64,000 nucleotides of DNA from Spongilla lacustris (lineage: Eukaryota > Porifera > Demospongiae > Spongillida > Spongillidae). The translations under genes were made by a program, and so were the position numbers. The stretch is from contig OX442425.1 of NCBI GenBank assembly GCA_949361645.1, forward strand, positions 1,847,671 to 1,911,670, read 5' to 3'. The notes below the pieces were generated by a model. That model had not been told where the DNA came from. It saw nothing but the letters and a program-made list of their open reading frames with translations, and did not search any database. Shown here piece after piece: positions 24,286 to 36,000 of this stretch (positions are counted from its first letter, which is position 1; the number at the start of each line of letters is the position of its first letter).

Positions 24286-27098
24286 TCTCAATGTGGCTAT
24301 GTGGAAGTGTTGGAAAGAGCACAAGGGATCAAAATGGCTCCATCCCTTTAGGCTTTGCAGAGGAGGTTGGGGCAATAAGGTTTTGTCCTCCCCAACAAGT
24401 ATGGCTCATTGGCGATACTTGCATGCTCCTCTTTCTACTGTTATAGCAAGTTTGTACGCAATAATACTGTGACTTTAAAGTGCAAAAGTTGCAAAATGAG
24501 TTAAACCTGTGTCAATTTCGTTTTAATGTCATGCATATGATTTACTTCCTTAATAAATTAAATTATTCCATTGGTATAAGTAACCATCTACTCAGCAGAG
24601 CATGACACATGATCACCAGCCCCTCCCATTCCTTCTCCAGAGATTGCCCATGCATTGCACTACAGCACGGCAATGCTGCCTCTGTATTGGGCACCACAAG
24701 TAGCATGCATGTAATTTAATAGCCGGTGTAACCCTATGCATCAGTACCATTTATATATTGTATATCATTTTCATACGCTTACATTCACCATCTAATCAAC
24801 CAATAGTTTACCTATCAATATTGACTCCCTTGATCAAAATTTAAAGAGTGTATTACATGTAAATACTGAGGTTAATAAGAAATCTTCACACTTATCTCTT
24901 AATTTTAGAGCTTTGCAGTACAGCAACTCAGGTATCTCCGCATTAATCCGGCAGGAAATATGATCACATTGGCATAAACCACCTTGGCTACTCTATATAT
25001 TGATCTTTATTTGTGGCGCAATAACAATCAATATACCGTACATAACTCAGTTGAGCTAAGAACACTAAAACGTGTGTATACATGTATAGCGTGATTGATG
25101 AGATGTGATTTTCTGATATGGCTTTGTTGATTTAAGGCTTACATGCATTGTGACATAAACACCATTGATTCGACACTATATTAATATCCCACGCACACAC
25201 TAACCTTTCCTGGCAGCATTCATTTCTTCTACCAAGTCAACATACTGTGCCTGCAACACTTCCATAAAAATGTCAAAGTTTTTCTTGTTTATTCGTATCG
25301 CTTTCTGCAAAGCAGGGAGGAGTTTGTCCATCTGAGCCGCGGACATCCTATTGGCAATCACATTCTTCTCATTTTCTGTTATCACATGTCTGTCATATAG
25401 GTCTGCAGCAATTCCCTCAGGGTCCGCAACTTTTACCCTAAGCTCTGCAAAGTATTTAACAAAGACTTCGCTTTCATCCATTCGACCTATAGAAGACAAG
25501 CCGCGGTATGAAAACTAGGTATAATGCAGTACATGCATTTGTGTCTTAGGCACAGCCTTCTCTGGGGTGGGGGGAGCTAGGGAAGTCGTTGGACTTGTTT
25601 CCTATACGGCGATTGTCCTCCCTATAGGGTTGTGCGACTGATTATTAATGCAATAGGGTCGTGAAATTTGTTCCATGCTTTATCTATACTAACTGTACAT
25701 GTAGCGCAGCCTGCTGCTATAAAATTCGCGGCAACCACCTCTAAGGTTTGTTGTCACGCTCGAATTACCTGCATGCAGCATGCACAATGAAAAACTGCTA
25801 ACCTGTAAGCTTTTTCAGGGCATGAAGTGCGTGCTGTTGTTTCTATATACACCATATAGTTATGTCACAGTCAGTTTTACCATGCAGCCCTGCAACTTAA
25901 TTTGAACTGATTAAGCACCGCGACAAAGCTGTGCGCTATATATAACTCCATGGGAAAAGTAACCGTTTTCGATGCCATCCGGGCCGAACAAACTAACGTT
26001 TATCAAATTGCATTTTGGTGTTTTAAAAGCGAACTTAACTTGATCGCCTACATTGTTAATTGATTCTCCACTACAACTCTCTATGCTTGAGTTTTTCTTG
26101 ACCTGTATATGCAACGAGATAATCATATTTGCGGAGTTTCCCTTTGCCCGACCTATAATCGCTTTGGTAAATATATACAGTAGTGTGTATATTATCTAGT
26201 GAGTGTAAATGATTTCGAGTTAAATTTCCTTGCTCCATGTACATTGTACATGTACATGTACTCACACAGATACATGCAATCCATACTAGTGTGCGCGAAT
26301 GTCGAAGGGAATATAATTATATTTGACACTTCAAATACACACATAATGACTGTACTTAAGATATGCATCTGCGATTAATTTAAAATTTACTGATGCAATG
26401 TCATGCATAAGGGAAGTTATATAATTTGCATGTGTCATTGTAGTCCTTAATCTTAAGTTTGAGGTATTTAAAAACCGCTTAATTTTGTATAATGCATTAC
26501 CGGCCTGATTTTTGGCAGATACTGAAAAGCTATTTTAAAAGTGGACATGTAGCAATAAACATTGAATTTTATTTTTTATAAAATAACAAGATTTGTAAGG
26601 ATGATACACTCACGTGACGTTGAATCAGAAGTCGAAGGTAACACACGGCTGTTGGGTGCTGGTGGCCATTCTTACACCGGCGCAGAGGAGTATACGTTTA
26701 GTAATGATGATGGTGACAGCTAGCACACAGCCGTTCAAGTACCTTTTTGTATCGCCTCCACCAGGTCTGCGTTTGCCGCTTCCTCCTTTAGGCATTGAAC
26801 CAAGCCGTCCAGACCGCTCCTTCCCCGCCTTTTCACAGACGCCATCAGTACCTCGTTGGCGTCGCTTGTGACCGTCTTGCTCTTAACTACGAGACCGCCC
26901 CATTGGCCGTACCGATCGCAAATTAGTGCAGGGGCCAGGCTTATATAACTCTTCATTCGCGTTACCTTTCTCGTACTCGTCGAAGGAGAGAAGGTCCTTG
27001 CTGTGGAGCAGCGCGGTCAGGTTGGAGTCGAGGCCGTTAAGCATGCGCATCATCGGATACGTCAACTTTTGCCATGCCGCTTCGAAGTCAGGATCCAT
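23263..27098 (-). CDS. triple CARD-domain gene, copy B
   Basis: Exons 27098-26966 (ATG), 26886-26743, 25486-25205 and 23547-23263 reproduce the structure of the gene at 13558-17721: 133, 144, 282 and 285 nt, all phase 1 junctions. Exon 3 is one codon shorter. The first domain is almost unchanged between copies. The third has more substitutions (for example VKFYATLRRVVN against VKFYARLRCDV). Three death-fold domains and no enzymatic part are visible. The first intron is 79 bp. A sequence reading CAGGGGCAGATCCAGAG on the coding strand follows the last donor by a few bases, as in copy A. Downstream exons were not found. An adaptor-like role in death or immune signalling is inferred from the domain family. 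Confidence 0.75.
23560..24120. repeat. intronic duplication in CARD copy B
   Basis: TATGT(G/A)TACGTGAATAT, TTGGCAATTAAC and CATCTCCAT.ATTTCAGAAC appear in order at about 23560-23760 and again at about 23940-24120, diverged. Copy A has only one such series. Confidence 0.6.
24253..24283. repeat. 31-base poly-G tract
   Basis: An uninterrupted G run in the intron between CARD exons 3 and 4 of copy B. It is capable of G-quadruplex formation, and its length may also be uncertain in the assembly. Confidence 0.9.
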
Positions 27099-27612
27099 TT
27101 CTTATTTTCCCTCGTTTGGTTGAGGGGAAGGGTTAGGTAATGGGTTGGTGTAGCAGGATTGACACTTCTGGTCTCTTAAATTTATGACTTAATGGATTTA
27201 CGGCCAGTTATAATACGGGATTCCCACGACATTTATTACAGTTAATTCATTTCTGTCGTTGACAAAAGTGCGACCGATATGGATCAACAAAACCTACCAT
27301 AATGGCCGATCGAATCATATCGTTCCAGGCGTAGCATGTGGTGTTATGCAATATGTAATCAAACCGTATACGTAGTTCCACATACAATCACGCTTTACGC
27401 TTCAAACCCCGCTAAAAATTAGTCGACTGCGATTTATATTTACTAACATGTTCCCGTGAATAATCACGGGTTGATTCTATAAGAGTCATTGCTTTTTTTT
27501 TTTTTAACATACAGCAGTAATACATGTATATATCTAAACCTGTTCTAACGTATGGTTACTAAGCTACCTCTATAACATGCCCGCGCAATACAATCACTAC
27601 GTTAGGCGTTTT

Positions 27613-27675
27613 AATGTGGCGCGCGAAGCGCGCAGTACGGCGCCGAAGGCGCCTCGTCCGCGAAGCGGACTCTGG
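27613..27675. repeat. three consecutive GAA-loop mini-hairpins
   Basis: GCGCGCGAAGCGCGC, GGCGCCGAAGGCGCC and GTCCGCGAAGCGGAC follow each other, each a perfect 6-bp stem closed by GAA. GCGAAGC-type mini-hairpins are known to be unusually stable in single-stranded DNA. A fourth (GCGCGCTTCGCGCGC) lies near 28500. Confidence 0.85.
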
Positions 27676-28033
27676 ACGAGGCCGTTCAATTTTGTTACGG
27701 GTGCTCGTTTTTTGTGCAATTTGACCCCTCAAACCCTAAGCCCTAAAGCCCTAACTTTATCTCCTGCCATTCACAAGCCTTCGACTTATGAATGTATTGT
27801 TTAATTGTCGTCACAAAGGAACTACACGATGAGAACGAACCACATTAGATTGCTTAATTGTCACTGCATGTGATAACATAAAACGCACATGACACCTGTA
27901 CATTGGTCGCTGAGTACATGTATGTGTTGCTTATGTACATTTGTGTGCATGGGCAGGCGGTCGTATGACAACGCAGTTTTTATGCGCCTCGCACGCTAGG
28001 GTCGGCGCTCCCGGCCCGAGCTCGAGGTAGCAG

Positions 28034-28655
28034 CAGTGGCGAGGTGGCCGGGGGGGCAGGGGGGGCAGTTGCCCCCCCAGCTGGCCTTAAAAAAGGGGCG
28101 CCAAACTGACGATAGGGGCGCACCAGCCGCCAAGCAAATTACACGAAATGTGTTTAATTAAGATGATTATTTATGTAGTATAGACTATTAAGTCATGGGG
28201 ACGAATTCATCAATAGCGAACATCGGCGATCGGAGTGGGATTTCACCCCACGTGATACATATTTATAGCATTTGTTACGTAATAGTACGGTTACGTACGT
28301 AAACAATTACATTACTCTTTACATGAAGTTGTAAATAGTTCCGGCTAAAACTTCGGCTTGACTGATGTCACGAGATCTAGAATCGGCTACGTGTTAATAT
28401 GTTATCGTGCTGCTTGAACAAAGGGCACTATTTATTGGTGTTGATTGCCTTAGTTTCCAATACAATCTGGAAAAATTAGAACGCGCACCACAAAAATTTT
28501 CGCGCGCTTCGCGCGCGCCCTTCCCTGTCTTCGACGCGTCAATTATCCAAGTGGAAACCACCCCCTCCTCGCCAAAATCATGCATCCACCCCTGTAACGA
28601 GATAGGAAATTCTGACAGAAAGGCAACATGTGTATTTGTGTGTGCGTGTGTACGT

Positions 28656-28689
<34 letters not shown>

Positions 28690-28741
28690 CGGCAGTCTGT
28701 GTATTTGCCCCCCCAGTGACAGACAAGCCACCTCGCCACTG
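28034..28741. mobile_element. non-autonomous hAT-type transposon with 8-bp TSD
   Basis: The ends are perfect 15-bp inverted repeats, CAGTGGCGAGGTGGC. They are flanked by an exact 8-bp direct repeat, GGTAGCAG, at 28026-28033 and 28742-28749. An 8-bp target duplication and CAGxGGCG-type ends are hallmarks of hAT elements. The 708-bp body has no transposase and includes a 34-base poly-G tract (28656-28689). It lies in sequence that copy A of the duplication lacks. Confidence 0.85.
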
Positions 28742-29182
28742 GGTAGCAGAGCAGTTTATGACCGTGCGTGCGAGAATATTGGAGACGCTACGCGTATGCG
28801 TATGCGTATACGAGCAAGGCCGCGCTGAGCAATTAATATTGGCGGTGTAGCATTCGGAACAATGGCCCTGAACCTTTGGACCGCTTTGATGACATGGTAT
28901 ACGCTTGCGTATCCACTCAAGGTCTGGGGAACTGCCTGTACGTACATATACGTACACGAAATTACGTCACGCCGCGTCACCAAATGGAAATGCTTGCAAA
29001 TTAGCAACAACGTGCGACAATATTGACCATTGATGAACGATCAACAGTTACACCGTTTTAGTTTGTCGAATACCTCTGGCAAGCATCCATTATGACCCGT
29101 AACAGACATATCCGGCGGTAAAACAGCGAACACGTAGACGACTCGGAGTTGCGTTTCTTCCTGACACCATTTCAGCTGAGCT

Positions 29183-29312
29183 AAGCTTAAAGATCGAGTG
29201 CGCGTGTAAATACAGCGCAATGCGTCATTCGTTGACGCACGCGCAGCGCCGGAGGATTCTTTTGTTGAGGGTATAAAAGGAGCTTGCCTGGAAAAAGGTT
29301 TTTCCCCGTGTC
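29183..29312 (+). promoter_or_regulatory. TATA promoter-like module, copy 2
   Basis: TTAAAGATCGAGTGCGCGTG is followed by an inverted pair of CRE/ATF-like half sites, TGCGTCA and TGACGCA, at 29221-29239. A consensus TATAAAA lies at 29272-29278 and GCTTGCCTGGAAAA after it. The first and last blocks recur in reverse at 31963-32095. A short frame (MSSKDMEDRRITVYLRR) starts at 29433, but no gene could be confirmed downstream. Confidence 0.45.
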
Positions 29313-29942
29313 ACGTGATACACAGCTAGTTCCCTTTGGGTGTGCGACGAGAGAGCCTCAGGGGGGTCTTCGATAAACACATAACATTGCATTAGGGACA
29401 CATAACATTGTAAGGGGTAGGGTTACATGTATATGTCCTCAAAGGATATGGAGGACCGTCGGATTACCGTATACCTTCGAAGGCTTGGCTTCGCGTTGGA
29501 ACTATGTTACTACCGGTACACGTACGCTCCGTAGCAATGATGAATGATCTCGTAGCAGCCCAGGGCTATGAGCTGTCTTTATGGTAAGTTTAAGCGTACG
29601 TACCGCTAGTAAAAAATAAAAATAATAAGTCACGCGACCATTGACAAAGCCACGGCAATAATGTTTATATCATACTAGTACGTCAAAATGCTGTTCAAAG
29701 GTTGTTGTTTGCCACTAAGATGAAGTGCCATATTACATTTCAAGGACATACATGTAGAGACTGACATTACTCATGCCAGGTAATGATATGATAGCACATA
29801 CCAGTACTCTAGTAGTGCAACTAGGCTACCATAAATGCTTATTAGTAGATGTGGCAACAGATCAGAGGAGAAAATGAATGGTGGTCCTCAACGTGCACCT
29901 TGTTTATGTGGACCATGCATAGTGTCATAGCCACCTGATTTC

Positions 29943-29945
<3 letters not shown>

Positions 29946-30035
<90 letters not shown>
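29946..30035. repeat. (CA)n microsatellite
   Basis: About 45 CA units, with degenerate continuation to 30062. Confidence 0.95.
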
Positions 30036-30036
<1 letters not shown>

Positions 30037-30159
30037 CACACACATACACACACAAACACACACCATATACATGTATTAGCGAGATTGGCATATATGTAGT
30101 CAGTCTTTTGTAATGTAGCAGTTCTGAAAAGAACTGTTTTTTATTACTGAGTACTATGG

Positions 30160-31070
30160 TCCACAGGGGTGTGGACCATAGTACACAGGGTGTGGACCAT
30201 AGTACACAGGGGTGTGGACCGTAGTACACAGAGGTGTGGACCATAGTACACAGGGGTGTGGACCATAGTACACAGGGGTGTGGACCATAGTACACAGGGG
30301 TGTGGACCATAGTACACAGGGGTGTGGACCATAGTACACAGGGGTGTGGACCGTAGTACACAGAGGTGTGGACCATAGTACACAGGGGTGTGGACCGTAG
30401 TACACAGGGGTGTGGACCGTAGTACACAGGGGTGTGGACCATAGTACACAGGGTGTGGACCATAGTACACAGGGTGTGGACCATAGTACACAGGGGTGTG
30501 GACCATAGTACACAGGGGTGTGGACCATAGTACACAGGGGTGTGGACCATAGTACACAGGGGTGTGGACCATAGTACACAGGGGTGTGGACCATAGTACA
30601 CAGGGGTGTGGACCATAGTACACAGAGGTGTGGACCATAGTACACAGGGGTGTGGACCATAGTACACAGGGTGTGGACCATAGTACACAGGGGTGTGGAC
30701 CATAGTACACAGGGGTGTGGACCATAGTACACAGGGGTGTGGACCATAGTACACAGGGGTGTGGACCATAGTACACAGGGGTGGGGTGGGGGAGGGGGAT
30801 TGGTCGACCCCCATATGCCCTCTCCAAGGCCTGGGTGGACTTCTCCTCTCCCCTCACCCTCTCCTCCTCCATAGTACACAGGGGTGTGGACCATAGTACA
30901 CAGGGGTGTGGATCGTAGTACTCAGGGGTGTGGACCATAGTACACAGGGGTGTGGACCGTAGTACACAGGGGTGTGGACCATAGTACACAGGGGTGTGGA
31001 CCATAGTACTCAGGGGTGTGGACCATAGTACACAGGGGTGTGGACCATAGTACACAGAGGTGTGGACCAT
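30160..31070. repeat. 23-bp minisatellite
   Basis: The unit GTGTGGACCATAGTACACAG plus GGG is repeated about 27 times to 30781 and about eight more times after a 92-bp unrelated spacer. Length variants of 22 bp occur. Forward and reverse frames through it are open but are not genes. Confidence 0.95.
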
Positions 31071-31139
31071 AAGATCCCTATTGTGTACAAGGTCTCCTAT
31101 ATCTACATGGTTCAGATAATCATTACACTTGATGGCTGT

Positions 31140-31610
31140 TACCATACCACTACTATTACCCCTACTCCTCCCCTAGTGGTAGGTAAGGGGAACAGTAGGG
31201 GTAGTAAGGAGTTGGTGTAATAGTAGATAAAGGGAGTAAGGGGAAGAGTAGGGGTGGTGATAGGTAACCCCTACTCTTCTCTACCCCTACTCCTCCCCTT
31301 ACCTACTATTGCCCTTAGTAGTAGATAAGGGGAACAGTAGGGGTAGTGATAGGTAAGGGGAGGAGTAGGTGTAGGGAAGAGTAGGACTATTACACCAACT
31401 CCTCCCCTTACTCCCCCTACTGTTCCCCTACCTACCACTAGGGGAGGAGTAGGGGTAATAGTAGGCTAGGTGAAGAATAGGGGTAGTGGTAGGTAAGGGG
31501 AGGAGTAGGGGTAGTAGTAAGTACTAGTAAGGGGAGGAGTAGGGGTAAGGGGAGAAGTAGGAGTAGGGGTAAGGGGAGAAGTAGGAGTAGTGGTTGTAAG
31601 GGGAGGAGAT
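31140..31610. repeat. AGTAGGGGTA / TACCCCTACT minisatellite
   Basis: Degenerate units such as GGTAAGGGGAGGAGTAGGGG alternate with their reverse complements (CCCCTACTCCTCCCCTTACC), so the array can fold on itself. Confidence 0.85.
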
Positions 31611-31962
31611 ACTGCTTTGACCATATACATACGTACCACAGTTGTCCAGTAACGAAGTTCAGTGGTGTAATGCTGGTACCAGGTGCGTCACAGTAAGTTG
31701 CGCGATCAAGTATGGCATTCAAGAAGATGGAGCGGACCGTGTGGCAAGAGTAGCCTCTTTTTGGTATCGGTATCAAGCTTCCCTTTCCTTTGCTCTGAGG
31801 CAAAAGTGGCTTCAAGAGTCAGTCTCTGACAGTCTGCCTGACCGTCGCCATTCTCAATCATAAACACTCGATTTTAATAGTCGTGAAAATTAGTTATTGC
31901 TGCCAGGATGTAAGAATTTACAGCAGTACGTTACGTAGTAAGGGTAATATGAAGGAGTTTGA

Positions 31963-32095
31963 GAGGTTTATAGACACCCCATGTTTCACAACGCTAGACA
32001 GACGCCATTTTTAGCCCATTAATTTGGCCGCATGGCCGGCTGACCGTTTTCCAGGCAAGCGCTTTTTATACGCGCACTCGATCTTTAAAATTTAG
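31963..32095 (-). promoter_or_regulatory. TATA promoter-like module, copy 3
   Basis: On the minus strand the order is TTTTAAAGATCGAGTGCGCG, TATAAAAAGCGCTTGCCTGG, GGTCAGCCGGCC, a GCGTTGTGAAACA block and GTGTCTATAAACCTCT. It matches 6912-7062 over its length and 29183-29312 in part. It points away from the macro/DTC gene. Confidence 0.45.
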
Positions 32096-32099
32096 CCTT

Positions 32100-32740
32100 A
32101 CAATTTGGCTTCAACCGCAATGTGTGCGTGGGTGTATATGCCAATTTGACCCAATCATTAATAATAGCTTAATCAAAGACGACACACAAGATTTTGTGAA
32201 AGACGGTAAATGATACACGCGACAAGCGTGTCATATTTCCTGTATGGAGCTCGACTTAGTAACTCTCCCATGCATTCCCCATCAGCACCTTTCATCCTAT
32301 TGTAATGTCTCACGGCCTTTCAATATACTGCGATACTATTAATTCGACTGGGCGGGATATACCGTATATGCTTTGTAATTAATTATATGTAATTAAGAGA
32401 AATCAAAATAAACGTCATTTGCTATATATGCAGGGCAAAGTCGACTGCAAGCTCTCAACTTCACTGGTACATGGGTACATATGTCATTGTGTATGTAGTA
32501 GCTGGATTATTGACCTAATATAGGCTATACATCTCACGGGCTTTTAAGCACGTATCGCAGGCTTAGTCATAGGCCTAGGCCTATGTGTTTAGTGCATCTC
32601 TTGTTTAACGCAAACTATGCCCAATTTAGCGCTTGCAATTTCTTCATTGATGGGCTGCGTTGTATGGGTTGTTTTATGTCTGTATACATGACGCACAAAG
32701 TCAGCACCCGTTTACAACTTGCCCTTTGCACGCTCTGCAG
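32100..32740. other. 5' flank of the plus-strand Death-macro-DTC gene
   Basis: No RRM-like first exon comparable to that of the paralogue was found here. An in-frame ATG-like start near 32660 would allow translation directly into the exon at 32741. Confidence 0.35.
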
Positions 32741-33009
32741 TTCAAGGATGAAGTCATTCTGAGGCTAGTGGACGTGAATGCTGACCTTCATAGCACCATC
32801 CAGCAGTTGCTGCAAGAGCAGCAGCAACATTTGCGTTGTGTTTCGACGCGGGAGGGGATCGAAGTCAGTGGATTGATGGTGCATGTTGCAGAGTTCCGCG
32901 AGAAGTTAAGAAGCTTAGCCTGGAACTGCAAACCACGTGATAGTCCTGCTCCACAAGGTGTGCGCTCATACGGGTCTGGAGGTTTCTTATTTTTTTCATT
33001 TTGGAGGGG

Positions 33010-33040
<31 letters not shown>

Positions 33041-36000
33041 AGGGGGAGGGGGGGGGGGGAGGGGGAGGGGGGGGGGAGGGGGGGGGAGGAGGGGGGGGAG
33101 GGGGGGGGGATGGGGGGGGAGGGGGGGAGGGGGAGGGGGGGAGGGGGGGGGAGGGGAGGGGGGGAGGCTATGAGTTGCTTAAAAATTGGTTATTGGCACT
33201 CTTCATTGACGTAGACATAGTTCAAAGCCTCAGCCTCCATTGTGGATGCTTAAAGCACGTACTCCTTGGATGTCCCATTGTTTCACCTGCATGATTAGAG
33301 GACATACATGTAACATGTAATGCAATCCTGGGGGGGGCCTGGTGTGGATGTGGGTGTGGCCTGGTGTGGGTGTGGGTGTGGCCTGGTGTGGATGGGGAAT
33401 GGGTTCTTATTTCATCCAGAAATCCCTTTCTTTGTTGTCTCTTTCAGACCTTCTGTCCTCCCTATGTGTTGCCTACGGTGCACGATGGCAGCACATAGGG
33501 ACACGACTTGGCCTTCCTAATGTCCTGCTCGACGGGATTAAAGGTTTTAGTGATGACCATCGCATGCTTGAGGTTCTGCTAACGTGGCTAGGTGCTGACC
33601 CAGAAGCATCGTGGAGCAAGCTAGCGTCTGCCCTGCCACAAGATCTGAACAGAAATGATTCAGGTACAAATTGGTACTAACCACATGTATTAATTTTTTT
33701 AAAGCACGCTTGGGGTTGTTTCAGATGATCCTCTACCATTGGCCGTTTGCTCGCTGCTAACAAGGGACACCTATAAGTCCTTCCATGGCCTCAGTCCTGA
33801 TGTGTTGGGTCTGATGCAGATTCTCCCCCATGGGAGCATTGATGGCGTGAGGTGCCTTGTAGCCTGTGGGTGTGTGCTCATCGAAGGGGCGACAAAGGGC
33901 GACTTGGACAAGCGCATCGATGCATTTCAGACAGCTTATCAAGATGTCCTAAAAACGCTGCAGGTGGTGAGTGTTGATTGTCCTGTGAAGATGGATGCTA
34001 CCTCTGTCGAAAGAATGGTGGATGCTCTCCAGCAGAGATACAACCAATGCGTCTTCACGTGGTCACCCCAGACCCATTCCATCAGGATACTATCCAACTC
34101 AGCACGTCAGCTGGACTTAGCTAAGCAGGATGTTGCCGAGTACTTGAGGCAATCTCTCCCTTCTGTCTCCCTCCCTTCTCTCTCCCTCCCTTCTTTGGCG
34201 GCTGAGACACTTGAGGCGACCAAACAGGGGGGCGTTGGCTTCAATGAGGAGCACTTTGCTGCTCCTTTGCCCATTCCCTCGGGCTTCCCTGAGCCTCCTC
34301 ACATTATCTTTGGGGGGGCTCGCATTCTGAAACTGAAGAAATCCAACATTGTTCACGAGCAAGTAGACGTCATTGTCAACGCTGCTAACAGCCTCCTTGA
34401 TCATGGAGGGGGCGTGGCCGGGGCCATAGACAAAGCCAGCTGTGGCAATGTGCAGCGCCAGTCGTCTGCACTAATACAGCAATACGGCCCCATTGCAGTG
34501 GGAGACGTTACTGTCACCGGTGCCGGTGGAAATCTCCAATGCTACACAGTCTATCATGCCGTCGGGCCAGACAACTTGATGCATCCCGATCATTGCCAGG
34601 CCATCCTGCAGCGTGTTATGACCAAGGTACTCAACCTGGGGGAGGAGCATAAGGTGAGCTCCATGGCCCTCCCGGCCATCAGCACAGGGGTGTTTGGAGT
34701 GGACAGGGACCTTGTGGCCCGCACCATGGTGGACACAATCCTACATCACCCGTTCAAATCCAACGCGGTTATGATAGACATCAGAATTGCGATCATTGAT
34801 GACCTCACATTCAACTGTTTTGCTAAGTACTTTGCGGAGATCAACTCAGGTGAGGGTCAAAGTGCAGATGCTGGTGGGGCTCTTTCCTGTGTCCTAGCAT
34901 CCAACTGAGCTGTTAGCAGTTGATGTTACCTTTAACAGGAACCAATTTGGAGACAGAGGCTAAGAATATGGGCTATGATGTTATAACCCTTTCGTCAGGT
35001 ATGTTTAGATGTTTCCTCTCAAAATGAATGAGTCAACCCCTTCCCCTCCCTCCTCCTCCTCCCCTCCCTCCTCCTCCCCTCCCTCCTCCTCCTCCCCTCC
35101 CTCCTCCCCCTCCCCTCCCTCCTCCCCCTCCCCTCCCTCCTCCCCCTCCCCTCCCTCCTCCCCCTCCCCCTCCCTCCTCCCCCTCCCCTCCCTCACCCCC
35201 CTCCCCTCCCTCCTCCCCCTCCTCTCCCTCCTCCCCTCCCTCCTCCCCCTCCGCTCCCTCTTCCCTCCCCTCCCTCCCCTCCCCTCCCTCCCCTCCCCTC
35301 CCTCCCCTCCCCTCCCTCCCCTCCCCTCCCTCCCCTCCCTCCCCTCCCTCCCCTCCCCTCCCTCCCCTCCCCTCCCTCCTCTCCCCTCCCTCCCCTCCCC
35401 TCCCTCCCCTCCCCTCCCTCCCCTCCCCTCCCTCCCCTCCCTTCTCCCTTCCCTCCCTCCTCCCCCTCCCCTCCATCTTCCCCTCCCTTCTCCCTCCCCT
35501 TCCCCTCCCTCCTCCCTCCCCTTCCCCTCCCTCCTCCCTCCCCTTTCCCTCCCTCCTCCCTCCCCCTCCCCTCCCTCCTTCCTCCCCTTTCCCTCCCTCC
35601 TCCCTCCCCTTCCCCTCCCTCCTCCCTCCCCTTCCCCTCCCTCCTCCCTCCCCTTCCCCTCCCTCCTCCCTCCCCTTCCCCTCCCTCCTCCCTCCCCTTC
35701 CCCTCCCTCCTCCTGCCCCTCCCTCCTCCCCTTTTGCCTCACTCCTCCTCTTCCCCCTCCCTCCTCTTCTCCCTCCCTCCTCTTCCCCTCCCTCCTCTTC
35801 CCCCTCCCTCCTCTTCCCCCTCCCTCCTCTTCCCCCTCCCTCCTCTTCCCCCTCCCTCCTCTTCCCCCTCCCTCCTCTTCCCCCTCCCTCCTCTTCCCCC
35901 TCCCTCCTCTTCCCCCTCCCTCCTCTTCCCCCTCCCTCCTCTTCCCCCTCCCTCCTCTTCCCCCTCCCTCCTCTTCCCCCTCCCTCCTCTTCCCCCTCCC

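Larger units (their letters stand above)
22330..28960. repeat. segmental duplication, copy B
   Basis: Same-orientation counterpart of 12720-18280. It differs by an internal intron duplication near 23.6-24.1 kb, by lacking the retroelement relic, by a small inverted segment near 26.4 kb, and by about 1.4 kb of extra sequence (27.34-28.77 kb) holding a hAT-like MITE. Confidence 0.85.

Noticed and set aside
29888..31145. Long minus-strand frames rich in VHTPVYYGPHP
   Set aside because: Translation of the 23-bp minisatellite. Every frame is open because the unit has no stop.
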